Positions 41,279 to 51,452 of a stretch of 64,000 nucleotides of DNA are shown here, one piece after another. The DNA is from Micrococcales bacterium. Its GTDB lineage: Bacteria > Actinomycetota > Actinomycetes > Actinomycetales > Cellulomonadaceae. Location: assembly GCA_009785115.1 (NCBI GenBank), contig WQWY01000004.1, positions 101,241 through 165,240 of the forward strand. The letters run 5' to 3'. Under the pieces are notes generated by a model. The model was not told the DNA's origin. It saw only the letters and a list, made by a program, of their open reading frames with translations, and did not search any database. Made by a program: the position numbers and the translations under genes. Every line of letters starts with the position of its first letter. Position 1 is the stretch's first letter.

Positions 41279-41893
41279 TCAGGTGCCGGCGGCGGCGCTC
41301 TCCTTGGCCTGGCGGCGCTGGGCACCCTGGGTCAGCAGCACGTAGCGGAACAGCAGCTCGACGTCCCTCGGGCTGGAGGCGACGAAACGACAGCCGTACC
41401 GCCACCCGCTCACGGACTCCTCCGCCCACACCGTCTGGGCGGTCAGCTCCAGGACGGTGTCGCCGACGAGGAACGGGAAGGTGATCTCGGCGTCTGCCGC
41501 GAGGTGGTCCGCGACGAGGATGCGCACCCCGGTCGCGGAGATGTCCAGGACGGTCAGCGCGAGCTCCTCGGGCTCGCCAGCCCCGGAGGTGACCACACCG
41601 ATCGCAGGCACGCTGACCCGCACCCGGGCCGCACCACGGCGTTGCCGCACCGCGATCTCGTAGAGCCCCGCCAGGAAGATCAGCGACCCGTGCGTCTCGA
41701 CCACCGACGCACCGAAGTGCACCTCACCACGCACCTCGTCGAGCACCCGGACCTCGACGACGGAGCTCACCTCGAGCCCGTCTGGTGCGTCTGGGAACCG
41801 CACAGCCAGCTCGAGGGTGTCGAAGTGCTCCACATAGCCGGTGAGGGTGACGCCGGAGTCCCCGATCACCACGCACCGTGCCAGCTCGTACAT
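41279..41893 (-). CDS. PilZ-domain-like protein
   Basis: RQRRGAARVRVSVPAIGVVTS...LTVLDISATGVRILVADHL...GWRYGCRFV; ATG at 41893. Confidence 0.72.
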   Translation of the reverse strand: MYELARCVVIGDSGVTLTGYVEHFDTLELAVRFPDAPDGLEVSSVVEVRVLDEVRGEVHFGASVVETHGSLIFLAGLYEIAVRQRRGAARVRVSVPAIGVVTSGAGEPEELALTVLDISATGVRILVADHLAADAEITFPFLVGDTVLELTAQTVWAEESVSGWRYGCRFVASSPRDVELLFRYVLLTQGAQRRQAKESAAAGT

Positions 41894-42012
41894 CGGTCCT
41901 CCCGTCTCGCACCGACCGTACCGCGCCACGAGGGTCGTCGCGCGATGCACCTGGCTGCTATGTACTTACTCATCGACAGATCGACCGCGCACACCAAGCA
42001 GAGAGGGGGTGC

Positions 42013-42390
42013 GGATGAGCCAGTCGGTACGCCGGGTTCTGTCCCCGTGCGAGGTCACCCTCGCTCGGGTGGCGGCCATCCATCTACGACGTGCGTCGCC
42101 GCACGCCTCTAGCGGCCTACCCGGGAGCTCGGGCGGGCCGCCCTCGAACGCTCCCTGTCTGGCCTTGCTCCGGGTGGGGTTTGCCTAGCCGCACCGGTCA
42201 CCCGGTGCGCTGGTGGTCTCTTGCACCACCGTTTCACCCTTACCAGCCCCGAAGGGCTGGCGGTCTGTTCTCTGTGGCACTGTCCCGCGGGTCACCCCGG
42301 GTGGGTGTTACCCACCACCCTGCCCTGCGGAGCCCGGACGTTCCTCGGCGGGCCCGAAGGCCCGACGCGACCGCCTGACTGACTCATCCG
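42013..42390 (-). ncRNA. rnpB: RNase P RNA (bacterial class A)
   Basis: Minus strand carries canonical P RNA landmarks: GAGGAACGTCCGGGCTCC...GGCAGGGTGGTGGGTAACACCCACC...GACAGTGCCACAGAGAACAGACCGCC...GGTAAGGGTGAAACGGTGGTGCAAGAGACCACCAGC...AGGCAAACCCCAC...TAGATGGATGGCCGCC...GACAGAACCCGGCGTACCGA. Confidence 0.96.
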
Positions 42391-42435
42391 CGCCCGCCAT
42401 CCTACCGAGAGTGCCGACCGACGACGACGGGACCG

Positions 42436-43164
42436 TCAGACCCGGACGAGGATGCGCCCGCACTCCTCGCAGCGCACCACCGTGTCGGGCGCGGCGGAGC
42501 GGATCGCCTCGAGGTCCAGCGGGTTGAGCTCCATGCGACAGCTCTCGCAGCGCGAGCCGAGCAGCCGACCGGCCCCGCGTCCACCGTCGCGGGCGCGCAG
42601 CCGCTCGTACAGGCTCACCAGCCCGGCGTCCAGACCAGCGACCGCTGCGGCGCGCTTCTCGGCTACCTCGGCCGCCTGGGTATCGACCCCGGCCACCGCG
42701 ACCTCGGCCGCCTGACGGGCCGAGGCGAGCTCTGCCTCCACGACGTCGTAGGCGGTCTGCACCTCGGCCAAGGCGGCCTGATGAGCCTCCAGACGTTCCA
42801 TGACCTCCAGCTCGACGTCTTCCAAGGTGGCCTGGCGCACAGCCAGGTGCTCGATCTCCGAGGTCAGCGCCTGCACGTCCTTGAGGCTGGCCGAGCCGGA
42901 GTCCAGCCTGCTCTGGTCGCGGGCCGTCCGGGCACGCACCTGCTCGACGTCGGCCTCGGCCTTGGCGAGCTCGCGGGCCAGGTCGGCGGCGGCGGTCTGG
43001 CTGGCCACCAGGGCCGTGCGCAGGTCGGCGGAGCGTGACTCCAGCGTGGCGACAGCGGCCAGCTCCGGCAGGGTGGCCCGCTGGTGGGCCAGCTGGTCGG
43101 CTCGCACGTCGAGGTCTTGCACGTCGAGCAGACGTACCTGGTCTGCTGCCGGGGCTGTGGTCAC
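42436..43164 (-). CDS. C4-type zinc-ribbon coiled-coil protein
   Basis: Long coiled-coil region and C-terminal SRCESCRMELNPLDLEAIRSAAPDTVVRCEECGRILVR. Confidence 0.85.
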   Translation of the reverse strand: MTTAPAADQVRLLDVQDLDVRADQLAHQRATLPELAAVATLESRSADLRTALVASQTAAADLARELAKAEADVEQVRARTARDQSRLDSGSASLKDVQALTSEIEHLAVRQATLEDVELEVMERLEAHQAALAEVQTAYDVVEAELASARQAAEVAVAGVDTQAAEVAEKRAAAVAGLDAGLVSLYERLRARDGGRGAGRLLGSRCESCRMELNPLDLEAIRSAAPDTVVRCEECGRILVRV

Positions 43165-44351
43165 GAGTCTCCTCCGGTGCGGGCCGGGACGTGCCCGGTC
43201 CAGGGGTCGGTGCGCAGGGTGCTCACCCTGGTCTCCACGCTACCGTCCAGATCGGTGGTCAGGGCGCGGGCCGCGTCGGGCAGCCACAGCCATTCCGAGG
43301 CGGCGTGCGAGACGTCGATCAGATAGGGCGTGGGGGCGGGGCGCCGTCCGGTCGCCGCCTCGTGCTCGGCCTGCTCGCGCGCCTCGGACGCCGGGTGGTG
43401 GCGCAGGTCGGCGGTGACGTAGACGTCGGCACCGCTGGCTCGTGCCGTGTCGAGCTCGGAGTCCCCCGCACCGCCGAGCACGGCCACCCGTGCCACCGGT
43501 GCTTCGGGCGGGCCCGCGTAGCGCACCCCGGAGACCGTCGGCGGCAGCGCGGCGGCGACCGTGCTCGCCAGGCCGTGCAGCGTGCACGTGGCCGGCAGAC
43601 GTCCGAGCCGTCCCAGGCCGGTGCTCTCAGGCCAGGCGGCGAGCTCCAGCACGTCGAAGGCGGGTTCCTCGTAGGGGTGGGCGGCACGCATCGCCGCGAC
43701 CACGGCGGCCCGGGCTCCGCGTGGGGCGACCATCTCGACCCTGGCCTCGACCACCGTGGTCGCCTGCCCAGCCGTCCCGACGGTCGGGTTCGCCGCGTGC
43801 GACGGCACAAACGTGCCCTCGCCGGTGGTGGACCACGCGCAGCGCGAGTACTCCCCGATCGCCCCGGCTCCCTCAGCCGCCATCGCGTCGACGACGGCTG
43901 AGGCGTCGGCGACCGGAACGAACACCACGTGCTTGTCCAGCCCGGGCCCTGGGTCGGCGCGCAGAGGCGCGACGTCGACCAGCCCGAGCGCGGCGGCCAG
44001 GGCGTCGGCCACCCCACCGGTCGCCGCGTCGGCGTTGGTGTGCGCGGCATACAGGGCGACGCCTGAGGTGACCAGACGGTGCACCACCGCACCCTTCGGC
44101 GTGGTCGCGGCCACCGAGTGCACCCCGCGCAGCATCAACGGGTGGTGCACCACCAGCAGGTCCGCACCCCACTCGACCGCCTCGTCGACCACGGCCATCA
44201 CCGGGTCGACGGCGAACATCACCCGCCGCACAGGTGCGGCGGGATCGCCGCAGACCAGCCCCACCCGGTCCCACCCGGCAGCGAGCCTCGGCGGGAAGCG
44301 ACGGTCCAGGGCCTCGACCGCGTCACCGACGGTGGGTCTCGTGTTCTCCAC
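43161..44351 (-). CDS. Nif3-like dinuclear metal center hexameric protein
   Basis: VGDAVEALDRRFPPRLAAGWDRVGLVCGD...DLLVVHHPLMLRGV...LYAAHTNADAATGGVADALAAALGL...DVSHAASEWLWLP. Confidence 0.9.
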   Translation of the reverse strand: MENTRPTVGDAVEALDRRFPPRLAAGWDRVGLVCGDPAAPVRRVMFAVDPVMAVVDEAVEWGADLLVVHHPLMLRGVHSVAATTPKGAVVHRLVTSGVALYAAHTNADAATGGVADALAAALGLVDVAPLRADPGPGLDKHVVFVPVADASAVVDAMAAEGAGAIGEYSRCAWSTTGEGTFVPSHAANPTVGTAGQATTVVEARVEMVAPRGARAAVVAAMRAAHPYEEPAFDVLELAAWPESTGLGRLGRLPATCTLHGLASTVAAALPPTVSGVRYAGPPEAPVARVAVLGGAGDSELDTARASGADVYVTADLRHHPASEAREQAEHEAATGRRPAPTPYLIDVSHAASEWLWLPDAARALTTDLDGSVETRVSTLRTDPWTGHVPARTGGDS

Positions 44352-44701
44352 ATCGGGAACCTACCCCGGCTCCCGCCCCTCTGACGAGACGGTCTTGGTG
44401 AGCCTCAGACCTGTGACGTCGTACCCGAGGCCGAGCCGGGTCGCGCTGCTAGCATCGGGGCACGTTCGTGTTTCGATGATCGTCTCTCGAGGTGAGCTGA
44501 TGACCCGGCCGGTGGCCACCGTCTGAAGCGTCCGCGTGCTCACGACGCGGGCCGTGGCCTGACCTCATCCGCTGTTCGCCTGGCTCGAGCGTGGGCTCGC
44601 CAGGCCGCCCAGACCGGCTCGTGGTTCTCTGGTGCGACAAGCACCGCCCGGTCGCCGTCTGGGGCTCGACCTCACCTCACACGGACAAGGAAACACCGAT
44701 C

Positions 44702-45445
44702 ATGGACATCCCTCGCATCTTCACGATCCGCGAGAGCAACCACCGCATCCACAACCCGATCACCCCAGACAAGCTCGCGCTCCTGGGCCGGGCGCTGCAC
44801 CTGAGACCAGGCATGGAGGCGCTCGACCTGGCGAGCGGCTCTGGAGAGATGCTCTGCACCTGGGCGCGCGACCACGGCCTGACCGGTACCGGCGTGGACC
44901 TCTGCGCGATGTTCACCGAGCAGGCTCGGGCGCGCGCGGTCGAGCTCGGCGTCGCCGACCGGGTCGGCTTCGTGCACGCCGACGCGGCGGGCTACGTCAC
45001 CGAGCCGGTCGACCTGGTCTCGTGCATCGGCGCGACCTGGATCGGTGGCGGCCTGGCCGGCACGGTCGAGCTGTTGGCGCGCAGCCTGCGACCAGGTGGC
45101 CTGATGCTGGTCGGGGAGCCGTACTGGCGTCGTACCCCACCAGACCAGGAGACCATCGAGGCCTGTGAAGCCACCAGCATGGACGACTGGCTGTCTCTGC
45201 CCGAGACGCTGACGCACCTCAGCGACCTGGGATACGACGTCGTGGAGATGGTGCTCGCCGACCAGGACAGCTGGGACCGCTACATGGCGCCCCAGTGGTT
45301 CGCCATGCGCACCTGGCTCGACGAGAACCCCGACGACGAGATGGCCGAGCAGGTGCGTGCCGAGCTGCGCACCGAGCCCGCGCGCTACGCGTACAGCACA
45401 CGCGAGCACGTCGGCTGGGGCATCTTCGCCCTGCGCCAGCGCTGA
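44702..45445 (+). CDS. class I SAM-dependent methyltransferase
   Basis: MEALDLASGSGEMLCTWARDHGLTGTGVDLCAMFTEQARARAVELGVADRVGFVHADA. Confidence 0.85.
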   Translation: MDIPRIFTIRESNHRIHNPITPDKLALLGRALHLRPGMEALDLASGSGEMLCTWARDHGLTGTGVDLCAMFTEQARARAVELGVADRVGFVHADAAGYVTEPVDLVSCIGATWIGGGLAGTVELLARSLRPGGLMLVGEPYWRRTPPDQETIEACEATSMDDWLSLPETLTHLSDLGYDVVEMVLADQDSWDRYMAPQWFAMRTWLDENPDDEMAEQVRAELRTEPARYAYSTREHVGWGIFALRQR

Positions 45446-45454
45446 CGGCCGGCG

Positions 45455-45484
45455 GGCTGGGTGCGAAGGCCTTCGCACCCAGCC
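45455..45484. terminator. perfect 30-bp palindrome downstream of methyltransferase
   Basis: GGCTGGGTGCGAAGG|CCTTCGCACCCAGCC. Confidence 0.8.
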
Positions 45485-45731
45485 TGTCTCGTCGCCACAG
45501 GTCGGACCACGAAAGACGCCCCGGGATCGACCCGAGGCGTCTTCGCGCATGCCGCAAGTTCGAGCGAGAGCCGCTCAGTGGACCTCACCAGAGGAAGTTC
45601 AAACTGCCAACCGGACCACAGCAGGGGGTACACAGGGGCTTGCCCCTGTGCGGGCGCGGGGCTAGGCCCCGCCAGACATGACGAGAGCGACCAGGCTTGC
45701 GGAACGCAAGCACAGGTCGCTCTCGATCGAG

Positions 45732-45805
45732 TGGGCCCGGCCGGTCTCGAACCGACGACCTCCGCGGTGTAAGCGCGGCGCTCTGACCATCTGAGCTACA
45801 GGCCC
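45732..45805 (-). tRNA. tRNA-Val(UAC)
   Basis: Cloverleaf GGGCCTGTAGCTCAGATGGTCAGAGCGCCGCGCTTACACCGCGGAGGTCGTCGGTTCGAGACCGGCCGGGCCCA; anticodon loop CTTACAC. Confidence 0.95.
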
Positions 45806-45958
45806 CGTGGGGGCTGCCCAGGCTACCGGGTCGACGGGCGGCGGCGCGGCTCCCGCCCGCACGGGGCCCCGCGGAGCCCTGCCGCACCTGTGCACAGGTC
45901 TCATCACTTGAGACATGGACAAGGTCACGTCAAGAGAACATCAAGTTTCGGAAGATCG

Positions 45959-45988
45959 TTGACAGTCGTCATAGAGGCTGCATAGAGT
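45959..45988 (+). promoter_or_regulatory. putative promoter of tandem erythrin gene
   Basis: TTGACA (45959-45964) - 18 nt - TAGAGT (45983-45988); RBS AGAAGGAG before ATG 46033. Confidence 0.55.
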
Positions 45989-46032
45989 CGCGGCGCCCCC
46001 ATCACCGGGTGCTCTGAGAGAAGGAGTTCAGA

Positions 46033-46998
46033 ATGAGGTCGATCAAGAGAGGCGTCGCTGTCGCGCTCGGATTTTCGGTCGCGCTGCTGGCGATCAATCC
46101 TGTAGCAGCGGTGGCGAGCTCGGGGAAGAAGTCGACAGAATGCACCGAGCCGACACAGGAGACCATGGCTGGTCTTTCTGAGGCGATGCACGACGAGGCG
46201 TTCGCCTACGCCCAGTACCTGGCGTTCGGGGCCGTCGCGAGCCCGAAGGGCCAGACGTCGTTGTCGAAGCTGTACCAGAGGACCGCGGAGGTCGAGCTCC
46301 AGGGCCACTTCTCCACCCTGGCCTCTCTCGCCTGCTTGGTCGGGACCACCGCGGAGAACCTGACCAGCGCCATCGAGGGCGAGGACTACGAGACGACGGA
46401 CATGTACGTGAGGTTCGCGCAGGAGGCGTACGCCGACGGCGACATCGAGGCAGGCGACCTCTTCTCGGAGATCGGGGAGGACGAGGCCACGCACCGCGAC
46501 ATGTTCGCCCAGGCTCTGACCTCGCTCTCCGGCCACCCCGCGGGCCACAAGAGCGCGGTTCCCGTCGCCCCGGCCCCGGACGCGGTCCCGATCCTGGCAG
46601 GTGACGGCTCCGGCCTCTCCCCCAGGACGCTGGAGAACCTGAGCACGGCGATGCACGGCGAGGCGTTCGCGTACGCCTCCTACATGCTCTACGCCGACCA
46701 GGCTCAGCGCTCCGGGCTCCCCGCCATCGCGAAGCTGTTCAGGGCGACGGCTCAGATCGAGCTGGAAGAGCACTTCCGCGAGCTGGCGAACCTCGCCGGC
46801 ATGGTGAGCGACAACGCCACGAACCTTCAGGTCGCCATCGACGGAGAGGTGCACGACTCGACGGTCATGTACCCGCGGCTCGCGATGAGCGCCATCGCCG
46901 CCGGTGACTACACCGTGGCCTCGGCTCTCCTCAAGATCCGCGACGACGAGGCCACCCACGTCGTCGCGTTCACCGCGGAGCTCGCCAAGCTTCGCTGA
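46033..46998 (+). CDS. secreted protein with two tandem ferritin-like/erythrin domains
   Basis: Signal peptide MRSIKRGVAVALGFSVALLAINPVAAVAS; two repeats each with (D/G)EAFAYA.Y...A.(V/I)EL..HF...I.GE...DEATH. Confidence 0.82.
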   Translation: MRSIKRGVAVALGFSVALLAINPVAAVASSGKKSTECTEPTQETMAGLSEAMHDEAFAYAQYLAFGAVASPKGQTSLSKLYQRTAEVELQGHFSTLASLACLVGTTAENLTSAIEGEDYETTDMYVRFAQEAYADGDIEAGDLFSEIGEDEATHRDMFAQALTSLSGHPAGHKSAVPVAPAPDAVPILAGDGSGLSPRTLENLSTAMHGEAFAYASYMLYADQAQRSGLPAIAKLFRATAQIELEEHFRELANLAGMVSDNATNLQVAIDGEVHDSTVMYPRLAMSAIAAGDYTVASALLKIRDDEATHVVAFTAELAKLR

Positions 46999-47180
46999 CA
47001 ACAGCTCGCGATACCGAGAGACACCACCGGGTGGTCGCCCACCGTCATGAGAACGGGGCGACCACCCGGTGTTCGTGCGATCTCGCGCGCGGCCGCTGTA
47101 CGGGCGGCTCAGCGCACCAGGCGACTGGTCGACGACGGTGCTCGGTCGACAGCTGGCTGGTCGACGCGCCAGGTGTCCGG

Positions 47181-47600
47181 TCAGCGACCTCGGCCGCGGC
47201 TGGCGACCCGGGTCGCCGACCAGTCGGGAGCGACCGAGAAGGTGCTGATGACGTGCATGCCGGTGGTGGTGGCCGCGTCCTCGACGTCTGAGGGCGGGAC
47301 GTGCCCGTCCCGGCCGGCCTTGGGGGTGAGCACCCACACCGGCCCGTTGTCGTCCAGCGCCGCGAGCGCGTCGACGAGCGCGTCGCCGAGGTCGCCGTCG
47401 TCGGACCGGTGCCAGATCAAGGCCCCGTCGGTGACGTCGTCGTAGTCCTCGTCGACGAGCTCACCGTCGAGGATCTCCTCGAGGTCGGCCCGCAGGCCCG
47501 CGTCGACATCCTCGTCGTAGCCAAGCTCCTGGACGACGTGACCCTTGCTGAACCCGAGCCGCTGCGCCGCCCGAGCAGACCCCTCCGTGCTCGATGACAC
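47181..47600 (-). CDS. DUF3052-family protein
   Basis: AQRLGFSKGHVVQELGYDEDVDAGLRADLEEILDGELVDEDYDDVTDGALIWHRSDDGDLGDALVDALAALDDNGPVWVLTPKAGRDGHV; adjacent to aceE. Confidence 0.88.
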   Translation of the reverse strand: MSSSTEGSARAAQRLGFSKGHVVQELGYDEDVDAGLRADLEEILDGELVDEDYDDVTDGALIWHRSDDGDLGDALVDALAALDDNGPVWVLTPKAGRDGHVPPSDVEDAATTTGMHVISTFSVAPDWSATRVASRGRGR

Positions 47601-47825
47601 CGTGCGGGACTCCCTCTTCGTCTCAGCCCGGCGACCCTGCGTCGCCGCGATGTGGCACACCGTAGCCCACCGCACGATGATCGTCTCTGGCAAGGGCTCC
47701 GTGCAGTCTGGACTCTACCCTCCGGGTGACTTTCGCCCGCACCTGGTCACAGAATGGACAGGCAGGAGAGAAGGTCACCCCCTGACACGACAGGGCGACC
47801 GTCCGACAGCAGACGAGGAGCACCC

Positions 47826-50567
47826 GTGCCTTCCCACGACGAGACCACCCCCCTGATCGACGGGCTGCTCGCTCAGGTGCCCGACATCGACCCCGAGGAG
47901 ACCGCCGAGTGGGTCGAGTCCCTCGACGGTCTCATCGACACCCAGGGGGGCCCTCGTGCGCGCTACGTGCTGATGAGCCTGCTGCGCGCCGCCCGGTCGC
48001 GCAACGTGGCGGTCCCCAGCGCGCTGACCACGCCGTACGTCAACACGATCGCCGTGCACGACGAGCCGTGGTTCCCCGGTGACGAGCAGGTGGAGCGCTC
48101 CTTCCGGCGCATGGTCCGCTGGAACGCGGCCGCCATGGTCACCCGGGCCCAGCGCCCGGGCGTGGCCGTCGGCGGGCACATCTCGTCCTACGCCTCGGTG
48201 GCGACGCTGTACGAGGTGGGGCTCAACCACTTCTTCCGGGGCAAGGACCACCCTGGCGGCGGCGACCAGGTGTTCTTCCAGGGGCACGCCTCCCCCGGCG
48301 TCTACGCCCGGGCCTTCCTGGAGGGCCGGCTGAGCGCCGGGCAGCTCGACGGGTTCCGCCAAGAGCTCTCCCACCCCGGCGGCGGGTTGCCGTCCTACCC
48401 CCACCCGCGCCTGGCCCCGAGGTTCTGGGAGTTCCCGACCGTCTCGATGGGGCTGGGCCCCGCCGCGGCGATCTACCAGGCCTGGACCAACCGGTACCTG
48501 CACCACCGTGGCATCAAGGACACCTCTGCCCAGGAGGTGTGGGCGTTCCTCGGTGACGGCGAGATGGACGAGCCCGAGTCGCGCGGGATGCTCCACGTGG
48601 CTGCCGACCAGGGTCTGGACAACCTGACCTTCGTCGTGAACTGCAACCTGCAGCGCCTGGACGGCCCGGTGCGCGGCAACGGCAAGATCATCCAAGAGCT
48701 CGAGGCGTTCTTCCGCGGGGCCGGCTGGAACGTCATCAAGGTGATCTGGGGCCGGGGGTGGGACACCCTGCTCCACGCCGACAAGGACCGCGCGCTGGTG
48801 AACCTCATGAACATCACACCGGACGGTGACTTCCAGACGTACCGGGCCAACGACGGCGCGTACATCCGTGAGCACTTCTTCGGCCGCGACCCGCGCACCG
48901 CACGCCTGGTCGCGAGCATGAGCGACGACGAGATCTGGGGGCTCAAGCGTGGCGGGCACGACTACCGCAAGGTGTACGCCGCGTACAAGGCCGCCCGGGA
49001 GCACACCGGACAGCCGACGGTGGTGCTCGCCCACACCATCAAGGGCTACGCCCTGGGCCCGCACTTCGCCGGGCGCAACGCCACCCACCAGATGAAGAAG
49101 CTCACCGTCGAGGACCTCAAGGGGCTGCGCGACACCCTGCGCCTGCCGATCACCGACGCCGCGATCGAGGAGAACCCCTACCAGCCCCCGTACTACCACC
49201 CCGGCCCCGACGACGAGGCGATCCGGTACCTGCTGGAGCGACGCCGTCGGCTCGGTGGCTTCCTGCCTGAGCGCCGGCACCGTCACGAGCCGCTCACGCT
49301 GCCGGAGCCGAAGGCCTACGAGCGTCTCGCCAAGGGCTCGGGCACCCAGGAGGTCGCCACGACGATGGCGCTGGTCCAGCTGTTCAAGGACCTGCTCAAA
49401 GAGCCGGGCATCGGCAAGCGCCTGGTGCCGATCATCCCCGACGAGGCACGCACCTTCGGCCTCGACTCGATCTTCCCCTCGGCGAAGATCTTCAACACCT
49501 CCGGGCAGCGCTACGTCGCGGTCGACCGCGACCTGATGCTCAGCTACAAGGAGTCCGAGGCCGGGCAGATCATGCACGTCGGCATCAACGAGGCTGGGGC
49601 CGCGGCGGCGCTCCAGGCCACCGGGACCTCCTACGCCACCCACGGCGAACCGCTGGTCCCGTTCTACTTCTACTACTCGATGTTCGGGTTCCAGCGCACC
49701 GGCGACCAGCTCTGGGCCGCCGGTGACCAGATGGCACGTGGCTTCCTGATCGGGGCCACCGCCGGGCGCACCACGCTCACCGGCGAAGGGCTGCAGCACG
49801 CCGACGGGCACTCGCCGCTCATGGCGGGCACCATGCCGCACGTGGTGGCCTACGACCCGGCCTACGGCTACGAGATCCGCCACATCGTGCGCGACGGGCT
49901 CGAGCGCATGTACGGCGCGGACGGGCGCGACCCGGACGTCTTGTACTACCTGACGGTCTACAACGAGCCGATGGTCCAGCCGGCAGAGCCCGAGGGCGTC
50001 GACGTCGAGGGGATCCTGCGCGGCATCTACCTGCTCGTCCCGGCCGAGGGCGAGGGGCCACGTGCGCAGATCCTGGCCTCGGGGGTAGCCGTCCCGTGGG
50101 CGCTGGAGGCTCGCGACCTGCTCGCTGACGACTGGGGGGTGCGGGCCGCGGTGTGGTCGGTGACCAGCTGGAACCAGCTGCGCCGCGACGGCCTGGCGGC
50201 CGACCACCACACCTACCTGCACCCCGACCAGGCGCCTCGAGAGGCCTACCTGACCACCCGGCTGCGCGACGCCCAGGGCCCGTTCGTGGCGACCACCGAC
50301 TACGACCACCTGGTCGCCGACCAGGTGCGCGCCTGGGTGCCGGGCGACTACGCCACGCTCGGCGCCGACGGGTTCGGCTTCTCCGACACCCGCGCCGCCG
50401 CCCGACGTCACTTCAAGATCGACGGGCCGTCCGTGGTCGTCAAGGTGCTCCAGAGCCTGGCAAGAACCGGTGCCGTGGACGGCTCGGCCCCGCGCCAGGC
50501 CATCGACCGATACCGGCTCGAGGACGTCACCGCGGGCCGGTCGGGCAACACCGGTGGTGAGGCCTAG
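47826..50567 (+). CDS. aceE: pyruvate dehydrogenase E1, homodimeric type
   Basis: [32 protein letters not shown]...[51 protein letters not shown]. Confidence 0.97.
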   Translation: MPSHDETTPLIDGLLAQVPDIDPEETAEWVESLDGLIDTQGGPRARYVLMSLLRAARSRNVAVPSALTTPYVNTIAVHDEPWFPGDEQVERSFRRMVRWNAAAMVTRAQRPGVAVGGHISSYASVATLYEVGLNHFFRGKDHPGGGDQVFFQGHASPGVYARAFLEGRLSAGQLDGFRQELSHPGGGLPSYPHPRLAPRFWEFPTVSMGLGPAAAIYQAWTNRYLHHRGIKDTSAQEVWAFLGDGEMDEPESRGMLHVAADQGLDNLTFVVNCNLQRLDGPVRGNGKIIQELEAFFRGAGWNVIKVIWGRGWDTLLHADKDRALVNLMNITPDGDFQTYRANDGAYIREHFFGRDPRTARLVASMSDDEIWGLKRGGHDYRKVYAAYKAAREHTGQPTVVLAHTIKGYALGPHFAGRNATHQMKKLTVEDLKGLRDTLRLPITDAAIEENPYQPPYYHPGPDDEAIRYLLERRRRLGGFLPERRHRHEPLTLPEPKAYERLAKGSGTQEVATTMALVQLFKDLLKEPGIGKRLVPIIPDEARTFGLDSIFPSAKIFNTSGQRYVAVDRDLMLSYKESEAGQIMHVGINEAGAAAALQATGTSYATHGEPLVPFYFYYSMFGFQRTGDQLWAAGDQMARGFLIGATAGRTTLTGEGLQHADGHSPLMAGTMPHVVAYDPAYGYEIRHIVRDGLERMYGADGRDPDVLYYLTVYNEPMVQPAEPEGVDVEGILRGIYLLVPAEGEGPRAQILASGVAVPWALEARDLLADDWGVRAAVWSVTSWNQLRRDGLAADHHTYLHPDQAPREAYLTTRLRDAQGPFVATTDYDHLVADQVRAWVPGDYATLGADGFGFSDTRAAARRHFKIDGPSVVVKVLQSLARTGAVDGSAPRQAIDRYRLEDVTAGRSGNTGGEA

Positions 50568-50588
50568 GGCGCAAGGCTCGCCTGGGGC

Positions 50589-51338
50589 TCAGGGCTTCTC
50601 GTCGGGCTCCGGCACGACCTTGGTCGGCCCGGACACGGGGTTCGGCTCTGGCGTGGCCTCGGGCTCGTGGAGAGGCCGGTCGAACGCCGTCTCGAGGTCG
50701 CTCAGGATCGCCGTCACCGCGTCGGTGTCTGGGTGCTCGGAGAGGGCCGCGAGATGCTGCCTGGCCTCCGCCGGGCGCCCTGACTCCAGCGCGGCGCGCA
50801 CCAGCTGCGCCCCGACCTGGGGGATCTGCTCACGCACCCGCCAGTGCCCCACCCCGAGGTTGAGCGCCTCGGCGGGTTTCCCGTCGGTGCGGAGCAGCTC
50901 GATGCCGGCGGCCAGGGCGCGACCCGTGGGGTCCCGGTCGGCCGCGGTGGCGAGCCGACGGGTGGCGCCCTCGTGGTCGTCGTCGACCGACAGCCGGGCG
51001 AGCTCGATCAGCGGGAACCAGGCGCGAGGGTTGCCGGCGAGCTCCTCACCGAGGGCCCACACCGCCAGGTTCGCCGCACGCTCGCGCTCCCGGGCGGCGC
51101 CAGGCGCGGTCAAGGGGTCGTGCTCAGCCTCGTACGCCTCTGCCGCTCTGCGACGCACCACCTCGGCCAGAGCGGCGAACGCCTGCTCGTCGTTGGGGTC
51201 GTCGGACAGCATCGAGCGCAGCGTGTCCTCGTGCGCCGTGCTCTCGTGGCGACCGGCCATGGTCGGGCGATGCGCGCCGATCTCGGACGCCGAGACAGGT
51301 CGACGCATGATCTCGCGCAGGCGCGGCATGAGGGCCAT
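50589..51338 (-). CDS. TPR-like hypothetical protein
   Basis: Alpha-helical repeat-like sequence (DDPNDEQAFAALAEVVRRRAAEAYEA...NPRAWFPLIELARLSVDDDHEGATRRLATA). Confidence 0.7.
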   Translation of the reverse strand: MALMPRLREIMRRPVSASEIGAHRPTMAGRHESTAHEDTLRSMLSDDPNDEQAFAALAEVVRRRAAEAYEAEHDPLTAPGAARERERAANLAVWALGEELAGNPRAWFPLIELARLSVDDDHEGATRRLATAADRDPTGRALAAGIELLRTDGKPAEALNLGVGHWRVREQIPQVGAQLVRAALESGRPAEARQHLAALSEHPDTDAVTAILSDLETAFDRPLHEPEATPEPNPVSGPTKVVPEPDEKP

Positions 51339-51452
51339 GGTCTAGACGATAGCCCTTACCACCTCACCAAGTCCCGGTGAGGACCCTCACAGCACCCCTC
51401 GAGTGACCTCTGACCTTTGTGGGATGGCGACAACGGCTCTTATGCTCGTCCC

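Noticed and set aside
42091-42527. ORFs at 42091-42378 and 42213-42527
   Set aside because: They lie on or overlap the RNase P RNA gene; the RNA motif match explains the sequence.
47775-50411. 878-aa minus-strand ORF
   Set aside because: Antisense to aceE; low-complexity Val/Gly/Arg composition with no domain signature.
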